From: Paulinella micropora | Lineage: Eukaryota; Cercozoa; Imbricatea; Euglyphida | NCBI GenBank assembly: GCA_009731375.1 | Contig: BJOX01000110.1 | Span: 562,126-588,541 of the forward strand | DNA: 26,416 nt | Reading direction: 5' to 3' | In this document: positions 9,295-17,305 of the stretch, piece after piece | How positions within the stretch are numbered: position 1 is the stretch's first letter | Layout: every line of letters starts with the position of its first letter | Translations under genes and position numbers: made by a program | The notes under the pieces: generated by a model | Told to the model about the DNA's origin: nothing | Databases searched by the model: none | What the model saw: the letters and a program-made list of their open reading frames with translations, nothing else

Positions 9295-9347
9295 GTTCAG
9301 CGGGGGTTTCGCTCGCGGCCCTCGCCGTTCCTCCGTGCTCAGCGACG
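9295..9347 (+). CDS. Exon 7 (53 nt), R-R-S-S motif
   Basis: Acceptor ATCACTCCATCTAG (AG 9293-9294); donor CGACG/GTGTGTATG at 9348. With the AG from exon 6 it reads R-FSGGFARGPRRSSVLSD and leaves one G for exon 8. RRSS fits the R-R-x-S pattern of basophilic kinases such as PKA. This is an inference from sequence only. Confidence 0.65.
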
Positions 9348-9448
9348 GTGTGTATGTATGTATGTATATATGTCTGTATGTATGTATATTCCATCACTCG
9401 CTTGTCCTGAAGTAAAGTCCTCGTGTGCTATGTATGTTATCTATGTAG

Positions 9449-9549
9449 GAAAGAGGGAGTCAGCCCAACGTTTCACTACCGGCCCGACCGGAACACCCGA
9501 GATCAAAGAGAACGAGGAAGTGGTGCTGACAACCAAGACGCTGGTGGAG
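9449..9549 (+). CDS. Exon 8 (101 nt)
   Basis: Acceptor GTTATCTATGTAG (AG 9447-9448); donor GTGGAG/GTGTGT at 9550. Frame set by exon 7: G-KRESAQRFTTGPTG then TPEIKENEEVVLTTKTLVE, ending on a codon boundary. Mostly G or C at third positions, as in the neighbouring exons. The end and exon 9 read on as TLVE-VSGAILLC. Confidence 0.75.
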
Positions 9550-9559
9550 GTGTGTTTTT

Positions 9560-9740
9560 GCAACCCACCACTACTGCCTTTTTGATCGCCACCACTGCCT
9601 TTTTTAATCGCCACTACTGCCTTTTTTAATCGCCACCACTGCCCTTTTTATCGCTACCACTGCCTTTTTTAATCCCCTGTATTGCCTGATATCCTGCCAA
9701 TTTCGTCCATATCGGTTGTTTTTCACTGCCTGACTACTAC
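9560..9740 (+). repeat. Short 'ACTGCCTTTTTTAATCGCC' minisatellite
   Basis: Five or six copies of a 21-23 bp unit, then unique sequence (AATCCCCTGTATTGCCTGAT...) that is duplicated again after exon 9. Confidence 0.85.
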
Positions 9741-9763
9741 CCCGCTTTGGGTAGGTCTCCGGC
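9671..9763 (+). repeat. Intron segment and acceptor duplicated at 9931-10015
   Basis: AATCCCCTGTATTGCCTGA, GGCAATTTCGTCCATATCG and TTTTCACTGCCTGACTA occur before exon 9 and again after it. The second copy ends ACGGGCAG/GTCCGG, a decoy of the exon 9 acceptor GGGTAG/GTCTCCGG. Confidence 0.85.
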
Positions 9764-9913
9764 GCGATCCTGCTGTGCGTCACGCCGGCTTTCGTCAAGG
9801 CCTTGGACTTATACGCCAGCCTACTCGAGGCGGAAAACCCCTCCATTGAAGACACTCTGGACCAAGTCAACACACAGCTGGCCCTCGTCTTTGCCAGCAC
9901 GGCTAAGGAGCAG
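9755..9913 (+). CDS. Exon 9 (159 nt), helical segment
   Basis: Acceptor CTTTGGGTAG (AG 9753-9754); donor GAGCAG/GTACCA at 9914. Exactly 53 codons, open, with a strong preference for G/C third positions. Reads VSGAILLCVTPAFVKALDLY, then ASLLEAENPSIEDTLDQVN, then TQLALVFASTAKEQ. The alternating hydrophobic pattern suggests packed alpha-helices. AILLCVTPAFV could be a buried helix but is short for a membrane span. Family not recognised. Confidence 0.8.
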
Positions 9914-9930
9914 GTACCACTTCCTTGTTT

Positions 9931-10015
9931 AATCCCCTGTATTGCCTGACTGCTGGCAATTTCGTCCATATCGTTGTTTTCACTGCCTGACTATTGGCCA
10001 ACGGGCAGGTCCGGT
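9931..10015 (+). repeat. Second copy of the exon 9 upstream segment
   Basis: See 9671-9763. If its AG (10008) were used, the reading frame would run on through the downstream acceptor at 10079 but then meet a stop, so it is treated as a non-functional duplicate. Confidence 0.8.
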
Positions 10016-10079
10016 CCCCTACCTACCTACTTTTCCATTATATTCACCTGCCCATCCACCATCTACCTATCTACTTCAG

Positions 10080-10535
10080 GTCCATCCGGGCCCCCCTACT
10101 GAACCGCCGGCCCGGCTCTGGCGGGCCCAACTGTCCTTCCACGCGGAACAACTCCGGCTGGAGCTCCTGCAAGTCCTAACTCCGCCCACCATCCACCTCC
10201 ACTCCACCGTTTCGCGCCAGACTTCTCAGCGGAAAAACCTGGGCAAAAGTAACGGTCGCCCGCGCTCTGGGTCTGAGTCATATTATTCCTCCGGGTCCGA
10301 AGGCGATCCATCCCGCTATTCCCCCACCGGCCCGTCGCGGGAAAAAGTGGCATCCGGGCCAGGCAGCAGAAAGCCGGGCCGGAGGAGCCAGAGCCCGGGT
10401 GGCAGTGCTAGCACAATGGGCCACGCAGCTTCGACCCACGCCGCAGCCACCACCACTGACCTGATTGCTTCCACCGTGGTGGCACTGGACGGGTTGTCTG
10501 TGAAATACTCGACAGAGTACCCTCGGCCCGTGATG
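10080..10535 (+). CDS. Exon 10 (456 nt), Ser/Arg/Gly/Pro-rich low-complexity region
   Basis: Acceptor TATCTACTTCAG (AG 10078-10079); donor GTGATG/GTATCT at 10536. 152 codons in frame with exon 9. Order: Pro-rich start ([17 protein letters not shown]), a helical stretch ([14 protein letters not shown]), then disordered Ser/Arg/Gly sequence ([27 protein letters not shown]), then an Ala/Thr-rich stretch ([13 protein letters not shown]) and the end [14 protein letters not shown]-rich and non-repetitive. The middle looks like a flexible cytoplasmic linker. No enzyme motif is visible. Confidence 0.8.
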
Positions 10536-10540
10536 GTATC

Positions 10541-10631
<91 letters not shown>

Positions 10632-10632
10632 C

Positions 10633-10686
<54 letters not shown>

Positions 10687-10724
10687 GTCTATCTGTCTAT
10701 CTATCTATCTATCTGTCTGTCTAC

Positions 10725-10779
<55 letters not shown>
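10536..10779 (+). repeat. (CTAT)n microsatellite filling intron 10
   Basis: From the donor GTATCTTATCTAT to the acceptor TATCTTAG the intron is almost pure CTAT with a few CTGT/CTAC units. Both splice sites are variants of the repeat. Confidence 0.95.
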
Positions 10780-10781
10780 AG

Positions 10782-10832
10782 CGACGGGAAGCACAATCCT
10801 GTTCCCTCAGGGTGCCCTTTCTCGCTTGTTGA
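10782..10832 (+). CDS. Exon 11: internal (to 10811) or terminal (stop TGA 10830)
   Basis: Acceptor ATCTATCTTAG (AG 10780-10781). Frame from exon 10 reads [16 protein letters not shown] followed by TGA at 10830-10832. Alternatively a donor CAGG/GTGCCC at 10812 would end it after 30 nt ([10 protein letters not shown]), in phase 0, which is the phase exon 12 needs. The assembly gap starts at 10860, so the choice is open. Confidence 0.5.
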   Translation, partial: RREAQSCSLRVPFLAC

Positions 10833-10838
10833 GCCCGG

Positions 10839-10844
10839 AATAAA
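10839..10844 (+). promoter_or_regulatory. AATAAA, possible polyadenylation signal
   Basis: Six bases after the in-frame TGA of exon 11 (GCCCGGAATAAAACCC). Supports a gene end here if exon 11 is terminal. One AATAAA alone is weak evidence. Confidence 0.3.
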
Positions 10845-10859
10845 ACCCACAGTGCTCTG

Positions 10860-11810
10860 NNNNNNNNNNNNNNNNNNNNNNNNNNNNNNNNNNNNNNNNN
10901 NNNNNNNNNNNNNNNNNNNNNNNNNNNNNNNNNNNNNNNNNNNNNNNNNNNNNNNNNNNNNNNNNNNNNNNNNNNNNNNNNNNNNNNNNNNNNNNNNNNN
11001 NNNNNNNNNNNNNNNNNNNNNNNNNNNNNNNNNNNNNNNNNNNNNNNNNNNNNNNNNNNNNNNNNNNNNNNNNNNNNNNNNNNNNNNNNNNNNNNNNNNN
11101 NNNNNNNNNNNNNNNNNNNNNNNNNNNNNNNNNNNNNNNNNNNNNNNNNNNNNNNNNNNNNNNNNNNNNNNNNNNNNNNNNNNNNNNNNNNNNNNNNNNN
11201 NNNNNNNNNNNNNNNNNNNNNNNNNNNNNNNNNNNNNNNNNNNNNNNNNNNNNNNNNNNNNNNNNNNNNNNNNNNNNNNNNNNNNNNNNNNNNNNNNNNN
11301 NNNNNNNNNNNNNNNNNNNNNNNNNNNNNNNNNNNNNNNNNNNNNNNNNNNNNNNNNNNNNNNNNNNNNNNNNNNNNNNNNNNNNNNNNNNNNNNNNNNN
11401 NNNNNNNNNNNNNNNNNNNNNNNNNNNNNNNNNNNNNNNNNNNNNNNNNNNNNNNNNNNNNNNNNNNNNNNNNNNNNNNNNNNNNNNNNNNNNNNNNNNN
11501 NNNNNNNNNNNNNNNNNNNNNNNNNNNNNNNNNNNNNNNNNNNNNNNNNNNNNNNNNNNNNNNNNNNNNNNNNNNNNNNNNNNNNNNNNNNNNNNNNNNN
11601 NNNNNNNNNNNNNNNNNNNNNNNNNNNNNNNNNNNNNNNNNNNNNNNNNNNNNNNNNNNNNNNNNNNNNNNNNNNNNNNNNNNNNNNNNNNNNNNNNNNN
11701 NNNNNNNNNNNNNNNNNNNNNNNNNNNNNNNNNNNNNNNNNNNNNNNNNNNNNNNNNNNNNNNNNNNNNNNNNNNNNNNNNNNNNNNNNNNNNNNNNNNN
11801 NNNNNNNNNN
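10860..11810. other. Assembly gap (951 N)
   Basis: Run of N between exon 11 and the copy of the exon 28 region. Confidence 1.
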
Positions 11811-11844
11811 TTATGGAACGAGCCCTGGCCCCGCCTGGTACTAG

Positions 11845-11988
11845 GAAGCTTTGGTATTGCCTGTATCAGTCCCTTCCGTGCAAACATCACGGCTTAGCTG
11901 GGCATCGGGTTAATACTTTACCCACAGACTTCCTGGTTGACGAAATCAGAAGCTCCTTTTTTCTGACATTAGTCGATATTTCATCTAT
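11845..11988 (+). repeat. Exon 28-like segment, copy 1 of a 142-bp repeat
   Basis: Nearly identical to 26275-26416: four differences in about 141 aligned bases, including flanking non-coding sequence. Starts after CCTGGTACTAG. Reads [19 protein letters not shown], then [20 protein letters not shown], without a stop. Upstream (11811-11844) the two copies are unrelated, so the duplicated block begins at the splice acceptor. It could be an alternative or ancestral exon, or a recent duplicate. Its relation to exons 11 and 12 cannot be settled because of the gap. Confidence 0.8.
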
Positions 11989-11995
11989 CTATCTG

Positions 11996-12066
<71 letters not shown>

Positions 12067-12107
12067 GTCTATCTGTCTATCTGTCTATCTATCTATCTAT
12101 CTGTCTG

Positions 12108-12180
<73 letters not shown>

Positions 12181-12262
12181 TGATCTTTCTATCTGTCTAT
12201 CTATATATCTATCTACCTACCTACCTATCTATCCATCTACCTATCTATCTATCTATCTATCC

Positions 12263-12340
<78 letters not shown>

Positions 12341-12365
12341 TTGTCTTTTCATCCATTTATCTATT
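11980..12365 (+). repeat. (CTAT)n microsatellite
   Basis: CTAT with CTGT, CTAC and CCAT interruptions, ending in TTTATATATGTAATATATA. Confidence 0.95.
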
Positions 12366-12375
12366 TATATATGTA

Positions 12376-12406
<31 letters not shown>

Positions 12407-12439
12407 CATATATACATATATACATTTCTACATATATAG

Positions 12440-12478
12440 GACGGTAGCGGTAAGCTTTCCGTGGAGTTCCCTGTGGAA
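12440..12478 (+). repeat. Echo copy 1 of exon 12 start
   Basis: After ATATATAG it reads DGSGKLSVEFPVE. No donor follows; the sequence runs into (TA)n. Confidence 0.8.
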
Positions 12479-12503
12479 TATATATATATATATTTATATA
12501 TAT

Positions 12504-12537
<34 letters not shown>

Positions 12538-12538
12538 A

Positions 12539-12624
12539 ACACACACACACATATATGTAAATATGTAAATAAATAAATAAATAAATGAATAAATAAATAA
12601 ATAAATAAATAAATAAATACACGC

Positions 12625-12657
<33 letters not shown>

Positions 12658-12693
12658 CATATACATACTACATATATATATATATGCGTGTAT

Positions 12694-12744
<51 letters not shown>

Positions 12745-12850
12745 TTCATTTATTTATTTATTTATTTATTTATTTATATATATATTTATTTATTTATTTA
12801 CATATACATATATATATGTATATATATATATATGTGTATGTGTGTGTGTG
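12539..12850. repeat. Microsatellite palindrome: (AC)n-(AAAT)n-(AT)n-(TTTA)n-(GT)n
   Basis: The left arm has (AC)n, ATATATGTAAATATG, (AAAT)n interrupted by one GAAT, then ACACGCATATAT. The right arm is its inverse: ATATATGCGTGT, (TTTA)n interrupted by one TTCA, TTTACATATACAT, then (GT)n. The arms differ in repeat number. The arrangement suggests an inverted duplication rather than independent slippage. Confidence 0.85.
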
Positions 12851-12912
12851 TGTCTGCGTCTGTCTTATATATATATATACATATACATATATACATATAC
12901 ATACATATATAG

Positions 12913-12951
12913 GACGGTAGCGGCAAATGCGCCGTCGAGGTCCCCGTGGAA
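12913..12951 (+). repeat. Echo copy 2 of exon 12 start
   Basis: After ATATATAG it reads DGSGKCAVEVPVE. The same acceptor context and first 13 codons as exon 12, without a donor. Confidence 0.8.
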
Positions 12952-13022
12952 AATATATTCATACATAAATATATACATACATATTTATACACATACATAT
13001 ATACACATATATACATATATAG

Positions 13023-13180
13023 GACGGTAGCGGCAAACGCGCCGTGGAGGGCCCCGTGGAAAAACCTAAGCAACTTGGCAAGCTAACCATGAGGCGTGTG
13101 CAAATCTTCTCCGGCTTGCTGCCTACGCCGGGCGTGAATCGAAGCTACCTCACCAGCTTGGACTTGTTACATACCTCACG
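13023..13180 (+). CDS. Exon 12 (158 nt)
   Basis: Acceptor CATATATAG (AG 13021-13022); proposed donor CTCACG/GTCTTG at 13181. Phase 0 start: DGSGKRAVEGPVEKPKQ, LGKLTMRRVQIFSGLL, PTPGVNRSYLTSLDLLHTS, leaving CG for exon 13. The three DGSGK copies differ at GGT/GGC, AAG/AAA, GTG/GTC and CCT/CCC, all synonymous in this frame. A second copy of the exon end (13386-13420) differs at three sites, all synonymous. This is good evidence that the frame is real. The open frame continues without splicing to 13349. GTCTTG is a mediocre donor. Confidence 0.65.
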
Positions 13181-13184
13181 GTCT

Positions 13185-13340
13185 TGCATAAACCAAACAA
13201 AAATTTTGCTGCAAAATTTGTCGCAGTCACCAGCCAAACAAAATTTGTTGCAAAATATGTCGCAGTCATCAGCCAAACAAAAATTGTTGCAAAATATGTC
13301 CGCAGTAACGGTTGGAAAGCCAGTCCGTTATCCCGAACTG
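13185..13340 (+). repeat. Three tandem about 40-bp units (CCAAACAAAAATTTGTTGCA...)
   Basis: CAAACAAAAATT-TGTTGCAAAATATGTCGCAGTCA repeated three times, then GTAACGGTTGGAAAGCCAGTCCG. The unit and flank recur once more at 13421-13505. It is open in the exon 12 frame (LLQNMSQSSAKQ-type) but is better explained as intronic tandem repeat. Confidence 0.8.
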
Positions 13341-13385
13341 TGGACATAGATAGATGCATACATACATATCATAGATACATACAAC

Positions 13386-13545
13386 TACCTGACCAGCTTG
13401 GACTTGCTACACACCTCACGGTCTTGCATAACCAAAACATAAATTTGTTGCAAAATATGTCGCAGTAACGGTTGGAAAGCCAGTCCGTTATCCCGAAGTT
13501 TGGACATAGATAGATGACTACATACATATCATAGATATAGACAAA
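13386..13545 (+). repeat. Second copy of exon 12 end plus downstream intron
   Basis: YLTSLDLLHTSR with synonymous changes only, then CTTGCAT, one AAATTTGTTGCAAAATATG unit, AACGGTTGGAAAGCCAGTCC and GGACATAGATAGATG, the same order as the first copy. Confidence 0.85.
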
Positions 13546-13580
13546 GTTTTTCTCGAACTGGGGGAATTACCTGGCTAGCC

Positions 13581-13810
<230 letters not shown>

Positions 13811-13994
13811 GTTGCATACCTCACGGTTGTATGAAGCTTTGAATATAGATACATACATAGATACATACATAGATACATACATAGATACATACATAGATAC
13901 ATACATAGATACATACATAGATACACACATAGATACATACATAGGTACATACATACATGCATACATACATACATACATACATACCTCACGGTAG
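13811..13994 (+). repeat. Echo of exon 13 with (CATA/GATA)n
   Basis: CTTGTTGCATACCTCACGGTTGTATGAAGCTTTGAATATAG links the exon 12 end to an exon 13-like sequence without an intron. It is followed by ACATAGATACAT units up to the acceptor CTCACGGTAG. Confidence 0.75.
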
Positions 13995-14015
13995 TACGAA
14001 GCTTTGGATGATTTG
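13995..14015 (+). CDS. Exon 13 (21 nt microexon)
   Basis: Acceptor CCTCACGGTAG (AG 13993-13994); donor GATTTG/GTGTGT at 14016. With the CG of exon 12 it reads R-TKLWMI plus TG, completing Cys with exon 14. Open and phase-consistent, but very short and its acceptor overlaps the duplicated exon 12 end, so confidence is modest. Confidence 0.4.
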
Positions 14016-14100
14016 GTGTGTGTGTGTGTGTGTGTTTTTTTTAAATATATGTATGTATGTAATATTATGCAATCTTTTTTTTTCTTTTCCTGACTCTATT

Positions 14101-14162
14101 CCCCCCCCCCCCCCCCCCCCCNNNNNNNNNNNNNNNNNNNNNNNNNNNNNNNNNNNNNNNNN
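14101..14162. other. Poly-C and assembly gap (N 14122-14162)
   Basis: A 21-base C run directly before the N block. Homopolymer C also borders the gaps at 17333 and 25195, which points to sequencing drop-out. Confidence 0.95.
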
Positions 14163-14169
14163 TCTCTTT

Positions 14170-14170
14170 T

Positions 14171-14220
<50 letters not shown>

Positions 14221-14225
14221 GATCG

Positions 14226-14309
<84 letters not shown>

Positions 14310-14314
14310 CTCTA

Positions 14315-14345
<31 letters not shown>

Positions 14346-14388
14346 TTCTCCCTCTACTTATTTCTTTATTCATTCTTTCATTTTATAT

Positions 14389-14467
<79 letters not shown>

Positions 14468-14660
14468 TTTGTTTATTTAATTCATTCATTTAATAAATTA
14501 ATTAATTAATTAATTAATTAATTAATTAGTTATACGTTTCTCTTATGTTATGTTATGTTACGTTACGTTACGTTACGTCATGTTTTATTATTTCATTCCA
14601 TTCCATTCCATTCCATTCCATTTCATTTCCATTTCATTCCATTTCAATTCCATTTCAATT
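14170..14660 (+). repeat. (CTAT)n, (CT)n, (TTTA)n, (TTAA)n, (CGTTA)n, (ATTCC)n
   Basis: Successive short homogeneous tracts up to the acceptor of exon 14 (TTTCTTGGTTAG). No gene-like sequence. Confidence 0.95.
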
Positions 14661-14670
14661 TCTTGGTTAG

Positions 14671-14799
14671 CTTGCCCTCCCGCCACGCATCATGGCCCAG
14701 AGCCCGCAAGTTCCTCTTTCTCAACCTGGATCTAAGCTTCGTGGTAGTAGTATTTACCCTGGATATTTCGACAAGCCTTGTCTCGCCGGACGCGCTGGG
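14671..14799 (+). CDS. Exon 14 (129 nt) with hydrophobic, possibly membrane, segment
   Basis: Acceptor TTGGTTAG (AG 14669-14670); donor CTGG/GTATTATG at 14800. The frame set by exons 12-13 reads LPSRHASWPRARKF, then LFLNLDLSFVVVVFTLDI, then STSLVSPDALG. In this frame 28 of 42 third positions are G/C; the competing open frame has 18 of 42, so this frame is preferred. Basic residues followed by about 18 hydrophobic residues resemble a transmembrane helix, though two Asp residues lie inside it. Confidence 0.65.
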
Positions 14800-14810
14800 G
14801 TATTATGATT

Positions 14811-14816
14811 ATGATG

Positions 14817-14895
<79 letters not shown>

Positions 14896-14913
14896 TTATT
14901 ATTATTATTATTA
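14811..14913 (+). repeat. (ATT)n trinucleotide tract filling intron 14
   Basis: From the donor GTATTATG to the acceptor ATTATTAG the intron is almost pure ATT, so the acceptor is the repeat plus G. Confidence 0.95.
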
Positions 14914-14914
14914 G

Positions 14915-14964
14915 GTCAGTGGTACTAACGTTGAACTCGAGTACAAGTACCAACTTCCCTCCCG
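14915..14964 (+). CDS. Exon 15 (50 nt)
   Basis: Acceptor TTATTAG (AG 14913-14914); donor TCCCG/GTAGAT at 14965. With GG from exon 14 it reads G-SVVLTLNSSTSTNFPP plus one G. Echo copies downstream keep VLTLNSS. The exon contains TACTAAC, a canonical branch-point sequence, so part of this block may also act, or have acted, as intron 3' end. Confidence 0.5.
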
Positions 14965-15062
14965 GTAGATAGATAGGGAGATAGATCGATCGATAGATAG
15001 AGAGATAGATAGAAAGGGAGATATATAGGGTAGTTAGTAGGGAAGTTCAACATTATTATTAG

Positions 15063-15092
15063 GTCACTATACTAACGTTGAACTCCCTTCAG
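15063..15092 (+). repeat. Echo 2 of exon 15 module (truncated)
   Basis: ATTATTAG/GTCACTATACTAACGTTGAACTCCCTTCAG then GTAGTGGG. The same acceptor context as exon 15 with an internal deletion. Just upstream, 15039-15062 holds GGGAAGTTCAACATTATTATTAG, an inverted partial copy. Confidence 0.75.
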
Positions 15093-15247
15093 GTAGTGGG
15101 TGGATAGATAGGGAGATATGTAGGTCGATAGACAGGGAGATAGATAGATAGGTAGATCGGTAGGTAGGTAGATAGGTAGATAAGTAGGTAGGTAGATAGA
15201 TAGATATATAGATAGATAGATAGATAGGTAGATAGATAGATAGATAT

Positions 15248-15279
<32 letters not shown>

Positions 15280-15298
15280 GCAGATAGATATATAGATA

Positions 15299-15350
15299 GT
15301 ACTGACGTTGAACTCGAGTGGAAATGTCAAGTTGCCTCCAGGTTCTGAAG
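15299..15350 (+). repeat. Echo 3 of exon 15 module
   Basis: GTACTGACGTTGAACTCGAGTGG... ending TGCCTCCAG/GTTCTGAAG. In the exon 15 frame it reads [18 protein letters not shown]. Confidence 0.75.
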
Positions 15351-15587
15351 ATAGATAGAGAGATAGATAGGTAGATAGATAGGGAGATAGGTAGGTAGGT
15401 AGATAGATAGGTAGGTAGATAGACATATAGGTAGATAGGTAGGTAGATAGATAGATAGATAGATAGACAGACAGATAAATAGGTAAATAGATAGATAGGT
15501 AGGGAGGTAGATAGATAGATAGATAGATAGATGGATAGATAGATAAATATACAGGTAGATAGATAGGTAGATAGATAGGTAGGTAGG

Positions 15588-15622
<35 letters not shown>

Positions 15623-15654
15623 GTAGATAGGTAGATAGATAGATAGATAGATAA

Positions 15655-15703
15655 TACTGACGTTGAACTAAGTGTAAATGCTAACGCCCCCAGGTTCTGA
15701 AGA
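15655..15703 (+). repeat. Echo 4 of exon 15 module
   Basis: TACTGACGTTGAACTAAGTG...CTAACGCCCCCAG/GTTCTGAAG. A stop now interrupts the exon 15 frame; branch-point-like TACTGAC/CTAAC and CCCCAG remain. Confidence 0.75.
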
Positions 15704-15708
15704 TAGAT

Positions 15709-15710
<2 letters not shown>

Positions 15711-15760
<50 letters not shown>
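15711..15760 (+). repeat. (CT)n dinucleotide
   Basis: Pure CT tract between exon 15 echo 4 and the first exon 16 echo. Confidence 0.95.
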
Positions 15761-15764
<4 letters not shown>

Positions 15765-15774
15765 TCCTTACCAG

Positions 15775-16262
15775 GCTTCTCAGCTTCTAGATTATTCATA
15801 TTCACATTCTATTCAAAATCATATCATATTCATATCATATTCAAAATCATATTCTATTCAAAATCATATTCTATTCAAAATCATATTCTATTCAAAATCA
15901 TATTCTATTCAAAATCATATTCTAATTATATTTATATTCTTTTCATATTATATTCTATTCATATTCCTTACCAGGCTTCAATGCTTCTGGACGCGCTTCA
16001 GTTATTAGAGACATAATCTTATTCATATTCATATTGATATTGATATTGATATTCATATTCATATTCATATTCATCTTCATCTTCATCTTCATCTTCATCT
16101 TCATCTTCATTTTCATATTTATATTCATATTTATATTCATATTTATATTCATATTCATATTCATATTCATATTCAGATTCATATTCAGATTCATATTCAG
16201 ATTCATATTCAGATTCTTCCCCAGGCGTCAATGTTTCTAGACGTGCCTCAGTTTTTAGAGAC
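15775..16262 (+). repeat. Echoes of exon 16 (15775-15797, 15975-16012, 16225-16262) in (ATTCAT)n
   Basis: Each begins after CC(T)TACCAG or CCCCAG. They read GFSASR, GFNASGRASVIRD and GVNVSRRASVFRD, against GFNGSRRTSVVRD in exon 16. Third-position differences (TCT/TCG, CGC/CGT, GCT/GCC) fit a once-coding frame. All end at AGAGACATAATC with no GT donor. Confidence 0.85.
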
Positions 16263-16370
16263 ATAATCATATTCATATTCATATTCATATTCATATCCAT
16301 ATCCATATCCATATCCATATCCATATCCATATCCATATCCATATTCATATTCATATTCATATTCATATTC
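15800..16370 (+). repeat. (ATTCAT)n hexamer family with changing variants
   Basis: Between the echoes lie ATTCAAAATCAT, ATTCAT, ATTGAT, CTTCAT, TTTATA, ATTCAG and ATCCAT blocks. Each block is homogeneous and differs by one base from the next. Confidence 0.9.
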
Positions 16371-16378
16371 CTCATCAG

Positions 16379-16435
16379 GCTTCAATGGTTCGAGACGTAC
16401 TTCAGTTGTCAGAGACCACCTTGACATCACCCCCG
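16379..16435 (+). CDS. Exon 16 (57 nt), R-R-T-S motif
   Basis: Acceptor CTCATCAG (AG 16377-16378); donor CCCCG/GTAAAAGC at 16436. With the G of exon 15 it reads G-FNGSRRTSVVRDHLDITP plus G. The last of four tandem copies and the only one with a donor. RRTSV matches the R-R-x-S/T kinase consensus. Confidence 0.6.
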
Positions 16436-16479
16436 GTAAAAGCTTACATACATGTATCTCTCTCTTTCTCTCTATCTGT

Positions 16480-16815
<336 letters not shown>

Positions 16816-16890
16816 ACACACATACAGTGTGGTTCGGGGGCAAGTCCCCTTGACATGCCGTCTGGTGTAGTATATTACACAGCTAGCCAC

Positions 16891-16963
16891 AAATTTGAAG
16901 TGTTTGGCGGGCTCGCGGGCCGGGCCGGGCCGGGCCCGCGAGCCCGCCAAACACGTCAAATTT
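16891..16963. other. GC-rich near-perfect palindrome
   Basis: 31-nt arms 16891-16921 and 16933-16963 match at 30 of 31 positions around an 11-nt GGGCC-rich loop. The core is GGCGGGCTCGCGGGCC. Very different in composition from the surroundings. Could be a MITE relic, a hairpin RNA or a structural element. The flanks (16816-16890, 16964-17150) are unique with no clear exon. Confidence 0.9.
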
Positions 16964-17166
16964 GGCGCGCCGCATATGTAGAGGTGACCGATAAATGTTT
17001 CGTATGTGTATGTCACCGATGCTTGTATGTGCTTGCATGTGTGCGTAACTGAACCTAATCTATCTAACCTATGCGTGTAATGTGTACAAGTATGTGCCAA
17101 GGTATGTGATTGCATGTAATGTATGCAATATCTATGCAATGTATGTTTTGCAGGTTGTCTATCTAG

Positions 17167-17181
17167 CCCATGTTAATCTCT
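17167..17181 (+). CDS. Exon 17 candidate (15 nt microexon)
   Basis: Acceptor GTTGTCTATCTAG (AG 17165-17166); donor CTCT/GTATGT at 17182. With the G of exon 16 it reads A-HVNL plus T, and the T completes Cys with exon 18. The alternative acceptor TTTTGCAG at 17153 gives a stop in this phase. Supported by phase only. Confidence 0.35.
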
Positions 17182-17209
17182 GTATGTAATATATGTACTT
17201 CTCTTCTTT

Positions 17210-17214
<5 letters not shown>

Positions 17215-17305
<91 letters not shown>

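Larger units (their letters stand above)
14965..15660 (+). repeat. (GATA)n/(GGTA)n tracts
   Basis: Starts at the exon 15 donor (GTAGATAGATAG). AG-rich orientation, opposite to the usual CTAT. Interrupted by the exon 15 echoes. Confidence 0.95.

Noticed and set aside
10009-10079. Extension of exon 10 upstream to the AG at 10008
   Set aside because: It is open for 71 nt but shifts the frame, leading to a stop inside exon 10. The AG belongs to the duplicated exon 9 acceptor segment.
14671-14799. Alternative frame of exon 14 (LALPPRIMAQSPQ...)
   Set aside because: Open, but only 18 of 42 third positions are G/C against 28 of 42 in the chosen frame, and it leads to a stop in exon 16.
16828-16864. 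Exon candidate between ACATACAG and GTGTAG
   Set aside because: In the phase left by exon 16 it meets TGA. The CAGTG here was also considered as a hAT terminal repeat, but no matching opposite end was found.
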